From: Helianthus annuus
Lineage: Eukaryota > Streptophyta > Magnoliopsida > Asterales > Asteraceae
DNA: 64,000 nt
NCBI RefSeq assembly: GCF_002127325.2
Contig: NC_035447.2
Location: 28,765,249 to 28,829,248, forward strand
Direction: 5' to 3'
Positions 22,718 to 33,306 of the stretch are shown one piece after another. The position numbers and the translations under genes were made by a program. Each line of letters starts with the position of its first letter. The stretch's first letter is position 1. The notes below the pieces were generated by a model, which searched no databases, was not told where the DNA came from, and saw nothing but the letters and a program-made list of their open reading frames with translations.

Positions 22718-23569
22718 ATGGGTCGCCCAAAATCAATGAAAGTTACACAATTCCCTCTCCCTCTTCACAGACATCATAATCTTAGGCTAAGATCTAACTT
22801 GGAAGGACCTGCATGGGAGGACTGCAGGTATGTGTATAATATGATCATGCGAAGTCCCTTGGGCTTTGCTGTATCAACACATGTCACTATATATCCAGAA
22901 CTTCTTCAAGAATTCTGGTGGAATGCTCAAATCATTTTAAGTGGCACTTCCATGTGGATAGATAACAAGGTTATGGTGAAAACGAGACAGAAAATTTGGA
23001 AGTGGCTGGGGGTAAAAATTACCCTAAAGGAGGAAACACTCAGAGATGTCCTCCGGTTGGGTGTTGATCAAGAAAACACCTTCCTGGATAAGGCAGATGT
23101 GCAACAGACCTTGACAGAAATGCGCTATCATTCAAACAACGTGTCTAGGCAGGTTAGCAAACCTGGTTTTATACCACATTTCCAATATCTGGTGACACAG
23201 CTAAGTGTCTGCTTTTCTAAAAAGATTGGGCACTTCAATGAGCTGTCCCATAGGATGATGGAAGTGATTCATGCTGTTGTACAGGAAAAACCTTACAACT
23301 ACACTAAGTTTCTCATGGGAGACTTAGAAGCAAACATTCATGACCGTAAACCTTTTCTGATCTACCCTCGATTCGTAACCAAGGTGATCACCAGTCAGCT
23401 AGACTTCGGAGGAGTGAGGAGCTGGTATCCAAGGGAAGAGCTGGCACTTCAAGAAAACATAAGAGATCCTACCCTGGTTCCATCAACGAATCACACTAGA
23501 CGAATAACCAGTCTCTGGTTATATGTGAAGTGCATGTACAACATGCTGGATGAGGAGGAGGAGGAGTAG
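22718..23569 (+). CDS. copia extra ORF 1, unknown function
   Basis: An uninterrupted 283-residue frame from ATG at 22718 to TAG. It sits between pol and the second extra ORF, outside the canonical copia gene set. No enzyme motif, signal peptide or clear membrane segment is seen. A central part (about residues 35-115) has the pattern S-P-L-x(10-14)-Y-P-E-L-L-Q-E-F-W, then W-L-G-V-K-I-T-L-x-E-x-L-R-D-V-L-R-L. This resembles sequences repeatedly found in extra ORFs of composite-type copia elements. The C-terminus is a short acidic run (MLDEEEEE). It is the only unbroken copia-encoded frame here, although gag and pol are broken. It could be an inherited auxiliary retrotransposon gene or a captured host gene. 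Confidence 0.55.
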   Translation: MGRPKSMKVTQFPLPLHRHHNLRLRSNLEGPAWEDCRYVYNMIMRSPLGFAVSTHVTIYPELLQEFWWNAQIILSGTSMWIDNKVMVKTRQKIWKWLGVKITLKEETLRDVLRLGVDQENTFLDKADVQQTLTEMRYHSNNVSRQVSKPGFIPHFQYLVTQLSVCFSKKIGHFNELSHRMMEVIHAVVQEKPYNYTKFLMGDLEANIHDRKPFLIYPRFVTKVITSQLDFGGVRSWYPREELALQENIRDPTLVPSTNHTRRITSLWLYVKCMYNMLDEEEEE

Positions 23570-24641
23570 TTGGTGTTTGCTTGTTTTGTTTGTTTTGTGT
23601 GTTTAATGTTTTTTTTTATATATATTAAGTTTGCCTTAATTTTTGGTCTTTCTCTCTACTTAAAAAAAACGACAAAAACATGATCTAGGGGGAACTTAGA
23701 CAACATGTCTGATAAAAACAAGGAAAATCTGGTGAAAATCAAATGAAATCTGATAGGATTTAGTGAAACTCAGAAAATCTGGAAATTTTTCAGAAAATCC
23801 ATTAAGCCATCAGAATCTGTTCATTCACCAGAAAATTCTCTAGATAAACTGAAAATCTGATAATATATCAGATAATCAAATTTTTATCAGAAAAATCTCT
23901 TGACAACCAGGAAGTTTGACAAATCAACAGAAAGAAACATCAGAAAACATTGTCTTTAACCAGATTCAAAGAAACTTATGACCATCTAAATTTTTGAAAT
24001 AAGTTTCTTTCAATTTTTTTTTTCTGGGGACTGGAACAAGCTATATGACAAATACTTTCTGAAAATCAGAACAAAGGTGTGGAGTTCAAAACTGCAATGT
24101 AAGTAAAAATCTTCGAACTCTAGTTATTCCCTCTCATCTAAAAAAAATGTTGATTTAATTCTGTAAATGAATCAAATGCATTCCGATGATATATAAAGGA
24201 AATTCAACTCTCAAAAGCATTACTCAAATATTTTCTGATATATTAATCAAGAAAACTTGGAAGATACTTAATCTCAGAAAAGGTTTTTATTGGACCTTTT
24301 TTTTAAACAAAAGGGGTCCCACATGGAGAAAAGGTGCAAGTTGGACATTAGTGTTTATCTGCTAAATCCTTGGTATCTCTAATTTTCATTAAAAAATTTA
24401 CATTAAATTAGAGATAAACCAAAGGTTTTTTTTTTTTTTTTAAACGGGTGTTTCCTAAATGGATTAAAACATCATTAAGGTGTCATTAACCACCTTGAAT
24501 ACAAACAACCCACGAAAAACACTCAAAGTTCTCTGTCTCTATTCACTATAAATACATCATTCGAAAATAGAGACTTCCATCTTCAACCTTCAAACTCAAA
24601 ACCCTAAAACCCTTTTCCGAAACAAAAACCCAAATTCTCAA
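23570..24641 (+). other. Spacer between copia extra ORFs 1 and 2
   Basis: No gene. It contains a second polypurine-like run (CTAGGGGGAACTTA at about 23686), a long series of TCAGAAA/ATCTGAT words (23705-23935), A- and T-runs (24429-24442), and a TATAAATA box at 24547-24554. Confidence 0.6.
24547..24554 (+). promoter_or_regulatory. Putative TATA box for copia extra ORF 2
   Basis: CACTATAAATACATC 95 bp upstream of the ATG at 24642. A C/A-rich leader follows. Together with the similar box before extra ORF 1 it suggests separate transcription units. Not proven. Confidence 0.45.
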
Positions 24642-25298
24642 ATGGCAGCTATCAACATCAACATACCACCAATCGAACACTCTGTTACTTTCATCACCGA
24701 AGCTGAATTTCTTCCATTAAAGAGCAACAATGAAGCAACGAATGATAACATTGAAGAATATAATATAAAGTGTCAAATTCTCATTGAATTTCTGATCAGA
24801 TGCCCGATAGCTCAAGCTCTTACAAAGGCCAGAGAGGTACCAGAAAAACTCATACAACAAGCTGTAAAAACTCTCAGCGTCTCAAATCAAACAGAGCTAA
24901 CAGCACATGTCTGGGGAGATATCTTCATTACAATCTCACTGGAGAAAATAAGGGAATGTTTGGAACTACCCTTAAGCCAAAGCTATGAAGAAGCACAAGA
25001 AAAAGAAGATATGTTCTCACTACTTGATGTTGTAATGAGTTACAAGACAAAGATTTCAAAGATCAGTGAATTCAAGAGGAATAAGCTACCTGCCTTCTGG
25101 CAAGTGTTAATGGAGATTCTGAACAAGTGTTTATCATCAAAAATTAGAGATACAGATCAGATAAATATGAATGTTCTGACAATCATGTTCAGTCTCATTA
25201 GTGGGTTGAACATTGATTTTGGAATAGAAATATTTAATCTGATCAGAAGATCAATTCTGACTCACACTGGAAGGATAGATTCACATCTACCCTTTCCC
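24642..25298 (+). pseudogene. copia extra ORF 2 (envelope-position gene), N-terminal part
   Basis: The frame opens at ATG 24642 and runs 219 codons before the gypsy sequence begins at about 25299. The open frame then picks up six foreign residues and stops at 25314-25316. The segment CPIAQALTKAREVPEKLIQQ, then ITISLEKIRECLELPL, follows the same pattern as extra ORF 1. No signal peptide is seen at the N-terminus. The rest of the gene lies at 35313-37311 beyond the nested gypsy. By position 3' of pol it corresponds to the so-called envelope-like gene of SIRE elements, but nothing in the sequence shows an envelope function. Confidence 0.65.
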
Positions 25299-26631
25299 AA
25301 ATTCCTGTGGGGTTAAGACGCTTCTACTCGATGAAGCTCATAAATCCCGATATTCTATTCATCCGGGTGCGACCAAGATGTACAATGATCTGAAACAAAA
25401 CTATTGGTGGCCCCGGAATGAAGAGGGATGTAGTAAAATACATGGAGAAGTGCTTGACTTGTTTACAAGTCAAGGCGGAACACCAGAAACCATATGGAAA
25501 ACTGTAACCTTTGGAGGTCCCGGTTTGGAAATGGGAACATATCACCATGGACCTATTGACCAAACTACCTAAAATGATTCGGGGATTCGATGCTCATTGG
25601 GTGATTGTGGATAGATTGACGAAGAGTGCTCATTTTATTCCTATACGCGAGACATATACTTCGGAAAAGATGTCCGAGGTATATACAAACGAAATAGTGG
25701 CACGTCACGGAGTACCGGTATCCATTGTGTCGGATAGAGATACCTGGTTTACTTCAAACTTCTGGCGAGATTTTCAAGAACAGATGGGAACGAAACTTTT
25801 CATCAGCACCGCCTACCATTCTCAGACGGATGGGAAGAGCGAAAGAAGAATACAGACCCTGGAGGATATGTTACGGGCATGTATCATCGACTTCGGGGGA
25901 AGTTGGGATGTTTATCTACCTTTGGCTGAATATTCATATAACAATAGTTACCATACGAGCATCGGTATGGCACCGTACGAGATGCTATATGGTAGGAAGT
26001 GTAGCACCCCGGTGTGTTGGGGTTAAGTGGGTCCGCATAAATTGGCCCATAAGGACGTAGTTCAGGCCACTAATGAGAAAATTGATGTGGTTCGGGCACA
26101 CTTGAAAGCGGCCCAAGATAGGCAAAAGTCTTATGCTGAAAAATGACGAAGACCAATCGAATTTCAAGTGGGCGACATGGTTATGTTAAAGGTTTCCCCA
26201 TGGAAGGGCGTTATCAGATTCAGGAAAAGAGGGAAACTAAGCCCGAGGTTTATCGGGCCATTTAAAATCATTGAACGGATTGGCAAGGTAGCCTATCGCC
26301 TCGAGTTACCGGAAGAATTGAGTGGAATAATTGGCAAGTTTCATGTATCACAACTGCGGAAATGTCTAGCGGAGGAAAAAGCTTATATCCATTACGACGA
26401 TATCGAGGTGGATAATAGCCTGAATTATGCGGTAAGGCCATCAGAGATTCTAGATCGAAAAGGTAAGCACTTGTGAAATAAGAGAATTGATCAAGTTAAG
26501 ATCAAGTGGGAGCATAGGAAAGGTTCGGACACTACATGGGAGTCCGAAGAGGAGATGCGACGTCTCTACCCTACACTATTCGGTACGTACTTTGGTTTCG
26601 GGGACGAAACCCCTTTTAATGGGGGTGGACT
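25299..26631 (+). pseudogene. 3' pol fragment of chromovirus no. 3 (first copy)
   Basis: It encodes the end of the RNase H/integrase linker, integrase (WEHITMDLLTKLPK, about 25535; [15 protein letters not shown], about 25940) and the chromodomain region (ILDRKGKHL, about 26450). Breaks: an extra base near 25405, TAA at 26024-26026, TGA near 26143 and TGA at 26474-26476. It is a near copy of 31981-33306. Family-typical sequence continues to the polypurine tract before LTR A. Confidence 0.85.
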
Positions 26632-28639
26632 TGTAACACCCCGAAAATACAAATTCTTATATTACAAATAAGTTGTAAATAAATAAGTAAAATAAACTAA
26701 CTAGGAATGACACTAACCTAGTTAGATGGTGATTTATGAGTAGGTTAAAGAGTTAAAACAAAATAAAAACGAAAGTTGAGGGACTGAAGGTGTTAAAATT
26801 GAAACTAGATTCAATTAATTAAACAAAACACACACCAAACACACACAAAAGTGTGTGTCTGGTCGATAGAAGCAGAGGGCGACCAAGGAGAATCCCCAAA
26901 CCCTAGTTCCTGCTTAATCCTTCAAATTGAAGGCCAAAATCATGTCCAAAACGAAATCCGAGCTTGTATTAGTGATCCCCATTGTAAGGAGATCATAAGG
27001 TATAGGAAATTTGATAAAAATTCTCTACTTGAAATTATCATGAATTTAGGAAATTCGAAATCTGATGATGCATGTGTGTTATATAGATGAAATAGGAACA
27101 TTGTAGTGTCTAGGAGTAAACCCTAGACAAGTACATGTTCAACTCGTGCTTAATTCTAGCAAAATCCATGAACACCATTGTAGGTGATTAGTGGGTTATG
27201 TAGAACTTGATAAACACTAGGAAATTGGGAGTTGTTCTAGTGTAATTTGACATTGTGAAGTGATTTCAGAATTATAGAGGCTAACATTTATGTAAGATAG
27301 TTTGATTGATGTAAATTTGGGCTATATGACAAGTTATGAACTTGTTATTAAACCATGTAGAATTCTGCCCTTAAAGTGTTTGTAGAAATGCCTCAAAGAA
27401 GGCTTAATACTGAAATTTAAAGATAAAACGCATAATTGTGATGTTTCGGCAAACTATGCGATATATGATTTGAAAAGAGTTCTAAACATGCCATGATTGA
27501 ACTCTATAGGAAAGGATACCGGAGCGTCAAGTGGACAAGCCGGTGGCGACTTGCGTTTGAATGGCGTGCTTTGAAGGTATGTAACTTGATTCGTTACATT
27601 GAGTAAATTGATAACTAGAATGTGTATAGTGGCGTTGTAGAATAAAGGTTGTGTTGATTGAAGCGACAATGTTCGTTACTTGAATTAATAGGTTAAGAAT
27701 TGGTTAGAAGTCGTTTGGTAATCATTATAATGGAGGATTTCATAAATGAGCCAAACGGGTCGAATATTGGTGTGATTAGTAGTGTTGAGTTTTTAATAGT
27801 TAACATAGGCGGTAATAATCACAAGAGCATGAAGCCATAAGATTGGTAATGAAATATCGGTGAAAATAAGCCCCGGAAGTTGGGAAAAAGGCGCCTTATG
27901 TTTACTATTAAAAATGTAGCAAAATGAGTGTAAATAGAATGGGTCGAATAATTGCATAGTGATTTTTAGTTGTTCGGTCCGTAAGCCAAATTTTTGGCAT
28001 GATAATCATAATAGACGCGTCGGTAATTAAATTACAGTCACGTAGGAAAAAGAATCACCTAAAACGGACCTACGGATCAAAAGTTATGACCTTTTGAAGT
28101 TTTAACTTGGAATTTTCGGAGCTGGCAGGAAATGCAGGTCAAAAACCTGCACCTGCTGGAAAATGCTACCCCCCGTGCCAAGCGACAGGATCACTAAGAT
28201 CCGGCGCGACACGCGAGAGCCGTCGCGCCACGCAAAGATCCATCGCGACACGCGACGGGGCAAACTTGAATTTTTATTTTATTTTTCATGATTCGATGTT
28301 GGAACTTGTTTATACATTCTATATAAATGTCAAAACTAACATTTTAAGTGGTTTTGACCTTAGGTGACAAAAGGGGACTTTCCGGATGGCGATCAAGCAT
28401 GTTTTGAAGAACCGAACACAAATTTGCAAGCTTCCGGGTTAAATTAACCTTTGTTTAGACAATGCTTTTGATGTAAACAAATTACTAATCATGTCATGGA
28501 TATCTAAGCTAGTTAGTAGATAACTATGTGGTCAATCTGAAACTTCGACTTGTGTTTATTTTTTTGGAAGTAGTGCACTTTTTATATAAAATCCTGCATC
28601 TTTTAATAAATTCAAATAAAAATTTAGACGGTTGTTACA
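26632..28639 (+). repeat. LTR A of chromovirus no. 3
   Basis: 2,008 bp, TGTAACACCCCGAAAATAC to GACGGTTGTTACA. A primer-binding-like sequence follows. It matches LTR B at 33307-35312 with scattered differences (a few percent by eye). Near 28155-28260 is a CpG-rich patch with repeated GCGACACGCGA-like words. Confidence 0.9.
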
Positions 28640-28661
28640 AGTTGGTAATCAGAGCTCAAGG
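28640..28661 (+). other. Primer-binding-site region of chromovirus no. 3
   Basis: AGTTGGTAATCAGAGCTCAA directly after LTR A. It resembles the methionine-tRNA-type site TGGTATCAGAGC with one extra base. Confidence 0.6.
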
Positions 28662-28917
28662 TTGTTAACAAAGTGTTCGGTTCAAGCTTGATTGATCGTC
28701 CGGTAAGAATTAATTAATTATTTTAGTAGATCTTATCTTATATATGAAACAAGATGCGAATTAAGGTGCATGGGAAGAGTGTGTTAACACACTCAAACCC
28801 GGAAAGTGCACTAAATGTGAACGGTTAAAGCAAGTTACGAACTTGGCTAAACCGAGGCAAATAAAGCTATGTTATAAATGAGATGTTTAATAATTGATGT
28901 AAACATTTCAGCTTCAA

Positions 28918-30243
28918 GATGACGGAAAGAAACGATGATGATCCGGTGCCGACAAGCACCGAACAAACGGGTTTATAGACAAAATTAAAAACACGGTGTT
29001 ATCACTAGTCGAAGAACGAGTCAAAAGGTTGGAAGATAGTGTCAACCTTATGAAAGAGAAATCGAGAGAACGTAAAGGATGTTCGTACAAAGAGTTCGCC
29101 AATCTACAACGGGGAGGTCGACCTGATAATATGCCAGAGATGGTTAAGCGACGTGGAAGGAGTGTTTGAAAGGACCCATTGTGACGTAAGTGACTTTGTT
29201 GCTTACGGAACAGGTCAGTTGAGGGGACAAGCCAAAGATTGGTGGGACAATAAAAGAAGGAAATAGGAGCCGAAGCGGCAAGGGTCATAACTTGGGACGA
29301 GTTTAAGGTGTCGTTCCTTAAACACCGTAGTCCCAAGGCGGTTATCAACAGGATCAAGGAAGAGTTCATCCAGTTAAGACAAAGGGGTGAAACGATCGAT
29401 AAGATCACGGGCATCTTTATGGATAAGCTAAGATTATGTGATGAGTTAGTCACCACTGAAGAGTAGAAGATATATTATTACTACAACATGTTGAGTGCTG
29501 AATACCGGGAGTTCATGACTCCCTCAAAGTATGAAACCCTCACAGAAATTATCAACAATGCCCGGGAGCGGGAAATCGAGTTGAAGAAACAAATCGAAAG
29601 GGGCGAGCGAAGGGCACAGGATGTAAATCCAAGCCCTACAAAGAAGGCTTGAACGGCTGAATCGGTAAAGAAAACGGATGCAAAGGGTGGGTCGCCAAGT
29701 TGCAAAGTTTGTGGAAAGGGACACAAGGGTGAGTGCCATTTCAAGGACAAACCATGTCCTATATGCGGGAAAACTGGGCACACGGCATCTCTATGTCCGG
29801 TAAAGGTCTCAGTTTGTTACAAATGTTATCAGCCCGGTCACAAAAAGTCTGAATGCCCAGACTTAGTCGGAAAGAGAGACACTAAAGAATCTCCAACTGA
29901 AGCTCCAAAGGCGAAGGCCAGGTCCTTCCAACTTACAGCGGTTGAAGCAAAAACATAACCCGACGTGGTCTCAGGTATATTCACAATAAACTCGATTCCT
30001 GCACGTGTATTATTTGATACGGGTGTGAATAAATCCTTTATTTCACCTGGATTTATTCGACATCATTCATTTGTATTAACGAAATTATCTGTGCCCTTAG
30101 AAGTTGAAATAGGGGACAACAAAAGTTTCATAGTATGTGATATCTGTCAAGGTTGTAAATTGAGTATCGATGACGAAGAATACTCGATAGATCTAATCCC
30201 GATGTCGATGGGAGAATTTCAAGTGGTTGTTGGGATGGATTAG
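28918..30243 (+). pseudogene. gag-protease of chromovirus no. 3 (inactivated)
   Basis: The ATG at 28918 is followed by gag sequence spread over more than one frame (WLSDVEGVFERTHCD; DWWDNK; REREIELKKQIERGERRAQD). Three Cys/His clusters follow (about 29700-29860: CKVCGKGHKGEC, CPICGKTGHTASLC, CYKCYQPGHKKSEC). Protease has LFDTGVNKSFIS (about 30010) and the frame ends in TAG at 30241-30243. Other breaks include a stop near 28976, a frameshift near 29120 and TAA near 29956. The triple zinc-knuckle arrangement is intact in sequence although the frame is not. Confidence 0.82.
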
Positions 30244-30267
30244 TTATCTCGACACCATGAGAAAGTT

Positions 30268-33200
30268 GTGCGTTTCCGTAAAGAGATTAAACTAACTTCT
30301 CCGAGCGGAAAACACGTTACGATCTATGGCGAGAAAGGAGGCCATCCTGTAATATGTTCGACGATGAAGGCCCACAAACTCATGAAGCGTGGATGTAAAG
30401 CGTTTATGATATACGCGAATGAGCCCGAGAAAGAGTCACTGAGGATTGGAGACGTACCGGTGGTACGTGACTTCGAAGATGTGTTTCTGAAAGATCTACC
30501 GGGGATACCGCCTGAACGGGAGGTAGAGTTCGGAATCGAATTGGTTCCGGGCGCGAAACCCGTAGCAAAAACGCCATACCAACTCGCGCCGTCGGAATTA
30601 CAAGAATTGATATCGCAAATTCAAGACTTGCTCGACAAGGGATTTATAAGGCCGAGCGTGTCTCCTTGGGGCGCGCCGGTATTATTTGTGAAAAAGAAGG
30701 ACGGAAGGATGCGAATGTGTGTTGATTACCGGGAGTTGAACAAACTCACGGTAAAGAATCGATACCCACTTCCAAGAATAGACGATATATTCGACCAATT
30801 ACAAGGTGCGAATTGGTTTTCAAAAATCGACCTTAGATCAGGGTATCACCAACTAAAGGTCAAGGAAGAGGATGTACCGAAGACGGCTTTCTGCACGCGA
30901 TACGGACATTACGAGTTCCTCGTTATGTCATTCGGGCTAACAAACGCACCCGCGGCTTTCATGGACCTCATGAACCGGGTTTGCAAGCCGATGTTGGATA
31001 AGTCGGTAATTGTGTTTATCGATGACATTCTGGTATACTCGAAAAGTGAAGCAGATCATGCGCATCACTTGCAAGAATAGAGACGCTCAGACGAGAAAGG
31101 TTGTATGCAAAATTCTCTAAGTGCGCCTTTTGGTTACGAGAGGTGCAATTTCTCGGCCACATCATAAGTGCCGATGGAATATTGGTAGATCCGTCAAAGA
31201 TTGAAGCCGTGTCAAAATGGAATCCCCCGAAGAACCCTTCGGAAATAGGAGTTTCTTAGGGCTTGCGGGATATTACAAGAGATTCATCCAAGATTTCTCC
31301 AAGATTGCGTCGCCGCTAACAAAGCTAACCCGGAAAGAGGAGAAATTCATTTGGGGTGTCGAATAAGAAAGAGCGTTCCAAACGCTAAAAGAGAAGTTAA
31401 CTCAAGCCCCGGTATTAACATTGCCGAATGGGGTCGAAGACTTGGTAGTCTATTCGGATGCCTCACTTTCGGGGCTCGGATGTGTTTTAATGCAGTGAGG
31501 CAAGGTAATAGCTTATGCCTCGAGGCAATTAAAGGTGCATGAAAGGAAATATCCGGCGCACGATCTCGAATTGGCAGCGGTGGTGTTTGCATTAAAAATA
31601 TGGAGGCACTATTTATATGGGGTAAAGTGCACCATATTCACTGACCACATGAGTTTGAAATACTTCTTCGATCAAAAGGAGTAAAATATGCGACAAAGAC
31701 GATGGCTAGACACGGTGAAAGATTACGACTGCGAAATACATTACCACCTTGGAAGGGCGAATGTTGTGGCGGATGCCTTGAGCAGAAAAGCGAATTATGT
31801 CCCAATACGAGTAAGGTCGATGCAGCTTGTTGTAACCTCGGGTATACTTGAACGTATCCGAGAAGCGCAAGTAGAGGCAGTGAAAGAGGAGAACCTGAAG
31901 AAAAAAGGAATAATCGGTCAGCTAAAGGATTTGTCAGATGGTAACAACGGGTTGAAGACTTGATCCGGAAGAATATGGGTCCCAAATTCCTGTGGGGTTA
32001 AGACGCTTCTACTCGACGAAGCTCATAAATCCCGATATTCTATTCATCCAGGTGCGACCAAGATGTACAATGATCTGAAACTAAACTATTGGTGGCCCGG
32101 AATGAAGAGGGATGTAGTAAAATACGTGGAGAAGTGCTTGACTTGTTTACAAGTCAATGCGGAACACTAGAAACCATATGGAAAACTGCAACCTTTGGAG
32201 ATCCCAGTTTGGAAATGGGAACATATCACCATGGACCTATTGACCAAACTACCTAAAACGATTCGGGGATTCAATGCTATATGGGTGATTGTGGATAGAT
32301 TGACGAAGAGTGCTCATTTTATTCCTATACGCGAGACATATACTTCGGAAAAGATGTCCGAGGTATATACAAACGAAATAGTGGCACGTCACGGAGTACC
32401 GGTATCCATTATGTCGGATAGAGATACCCGGTTTACTTCAAACTTCTGGCGAGATTTTCAAGAACAGATGGGAACGAAACTTTTCATCAGCACCGCCCTC
32501 CATCCTCAGACGGATGAGCAGAGCGAAAGAACAATACAGACCCTGGAGGATATGTTACGGGCATGTATCATCGACTTCGGGGGAAGTTGGGATGTTTATC
32601 TACCTTTGGCTGAATTTTCGTATAATAATAGTTACCATACGAGCATCGGTATGGCACCGTACGAGATGATATATGGTAGGAAGTGTAGAACCCCGGTGTG
32701 TTGGGGTGAAGTGGGTCCGCGTGAATTGGCCCATAAGGACGTAGTTCAGGCCACTAATGAGAAAATTGATGTGGTTCGGGCACACTTGAAAGCGGCCCAA
32801 GATAGGCAAAAGTCTTATGCTGAAAAAAGACGAAGACCAATCGAATTTCAAGTGGGCAACATGGTTATGTTAAAGGTTTCCCATGGAAGGGCGTTATCAG
32901 ATTCAGGAAAATAGGGAAACCAAGCCCGAGGTTTATCGGGCCATTTAAAATCATTAAACGGATTGACAAGGTAGCCTATCGCCTCAAGTTACCGGAAGAA
33001 GTGAGTGGAATACATGGCACGTTTCATGTATCACAAATGCGGAAATGACTAGCGGAGGAAACATCTTATATCCATTACGACGATATCGAGGTGGATAATA
33101 GCTTGAATTATGCGGTAAGGCCATTAGTGATTCTAGATCGAAAAGTTAAGCACTTGCGAAATAAGAGAATTGATCAAGTTAAGATCAAGTGGGAGCATAG

Positions 33201-33306
33201 GAAAGTTCGGACACTACATGGGAGTCCGAAGAGGAGATTCTCTACCCTACACTATTCGGTACGTACTTTGGTTTCGGGGACGAAACCCCTTTTAAGGGGG
33301 TAGACT
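30268..33306 (+). pseudogene. pol of chromovirus no. 3 (second copy, inactivated)
   Basis: Reverse transcriptase 30560-31080 with [20 protein letters not shown] and [10 protein letters not shown] intact, ending at TAG 31078-31080. RNase H (31350-31690) is broken by stops and frameshifts, and the tail ([19 protein letters not shown]) is at 31689. Integrase is open at 32195-32914 ([20 protein letters not shown]). A frameshift near 32880 and a stop near 33046 precede the chromodomain (about 33110-33240). Integrase matches the first copy (25511-26026) with few differences. Confidence 0.88.

Noticed and set aside
22060..23940. Regular TCAGAAA/TCTGATGA words as a CRISPR-like array
   Set aside because: Eukaryotic retrotransposon DNA. 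Spacing is irregular, the words vary, and there are no unique spacers of constant length.
28107..28367. Open frame inside LTR A (and its twin at 34779-35039)
   Set aside because: It lies in LTR sequence with CpG-rich repeats and has no protein-family features. Its duplication only reflects LTR identity.
29524..29783. Minus-strand frames across chromovirus no. 3 gag
   Set aside because: Antisense shadows of the gag and zinc-knuckle region.
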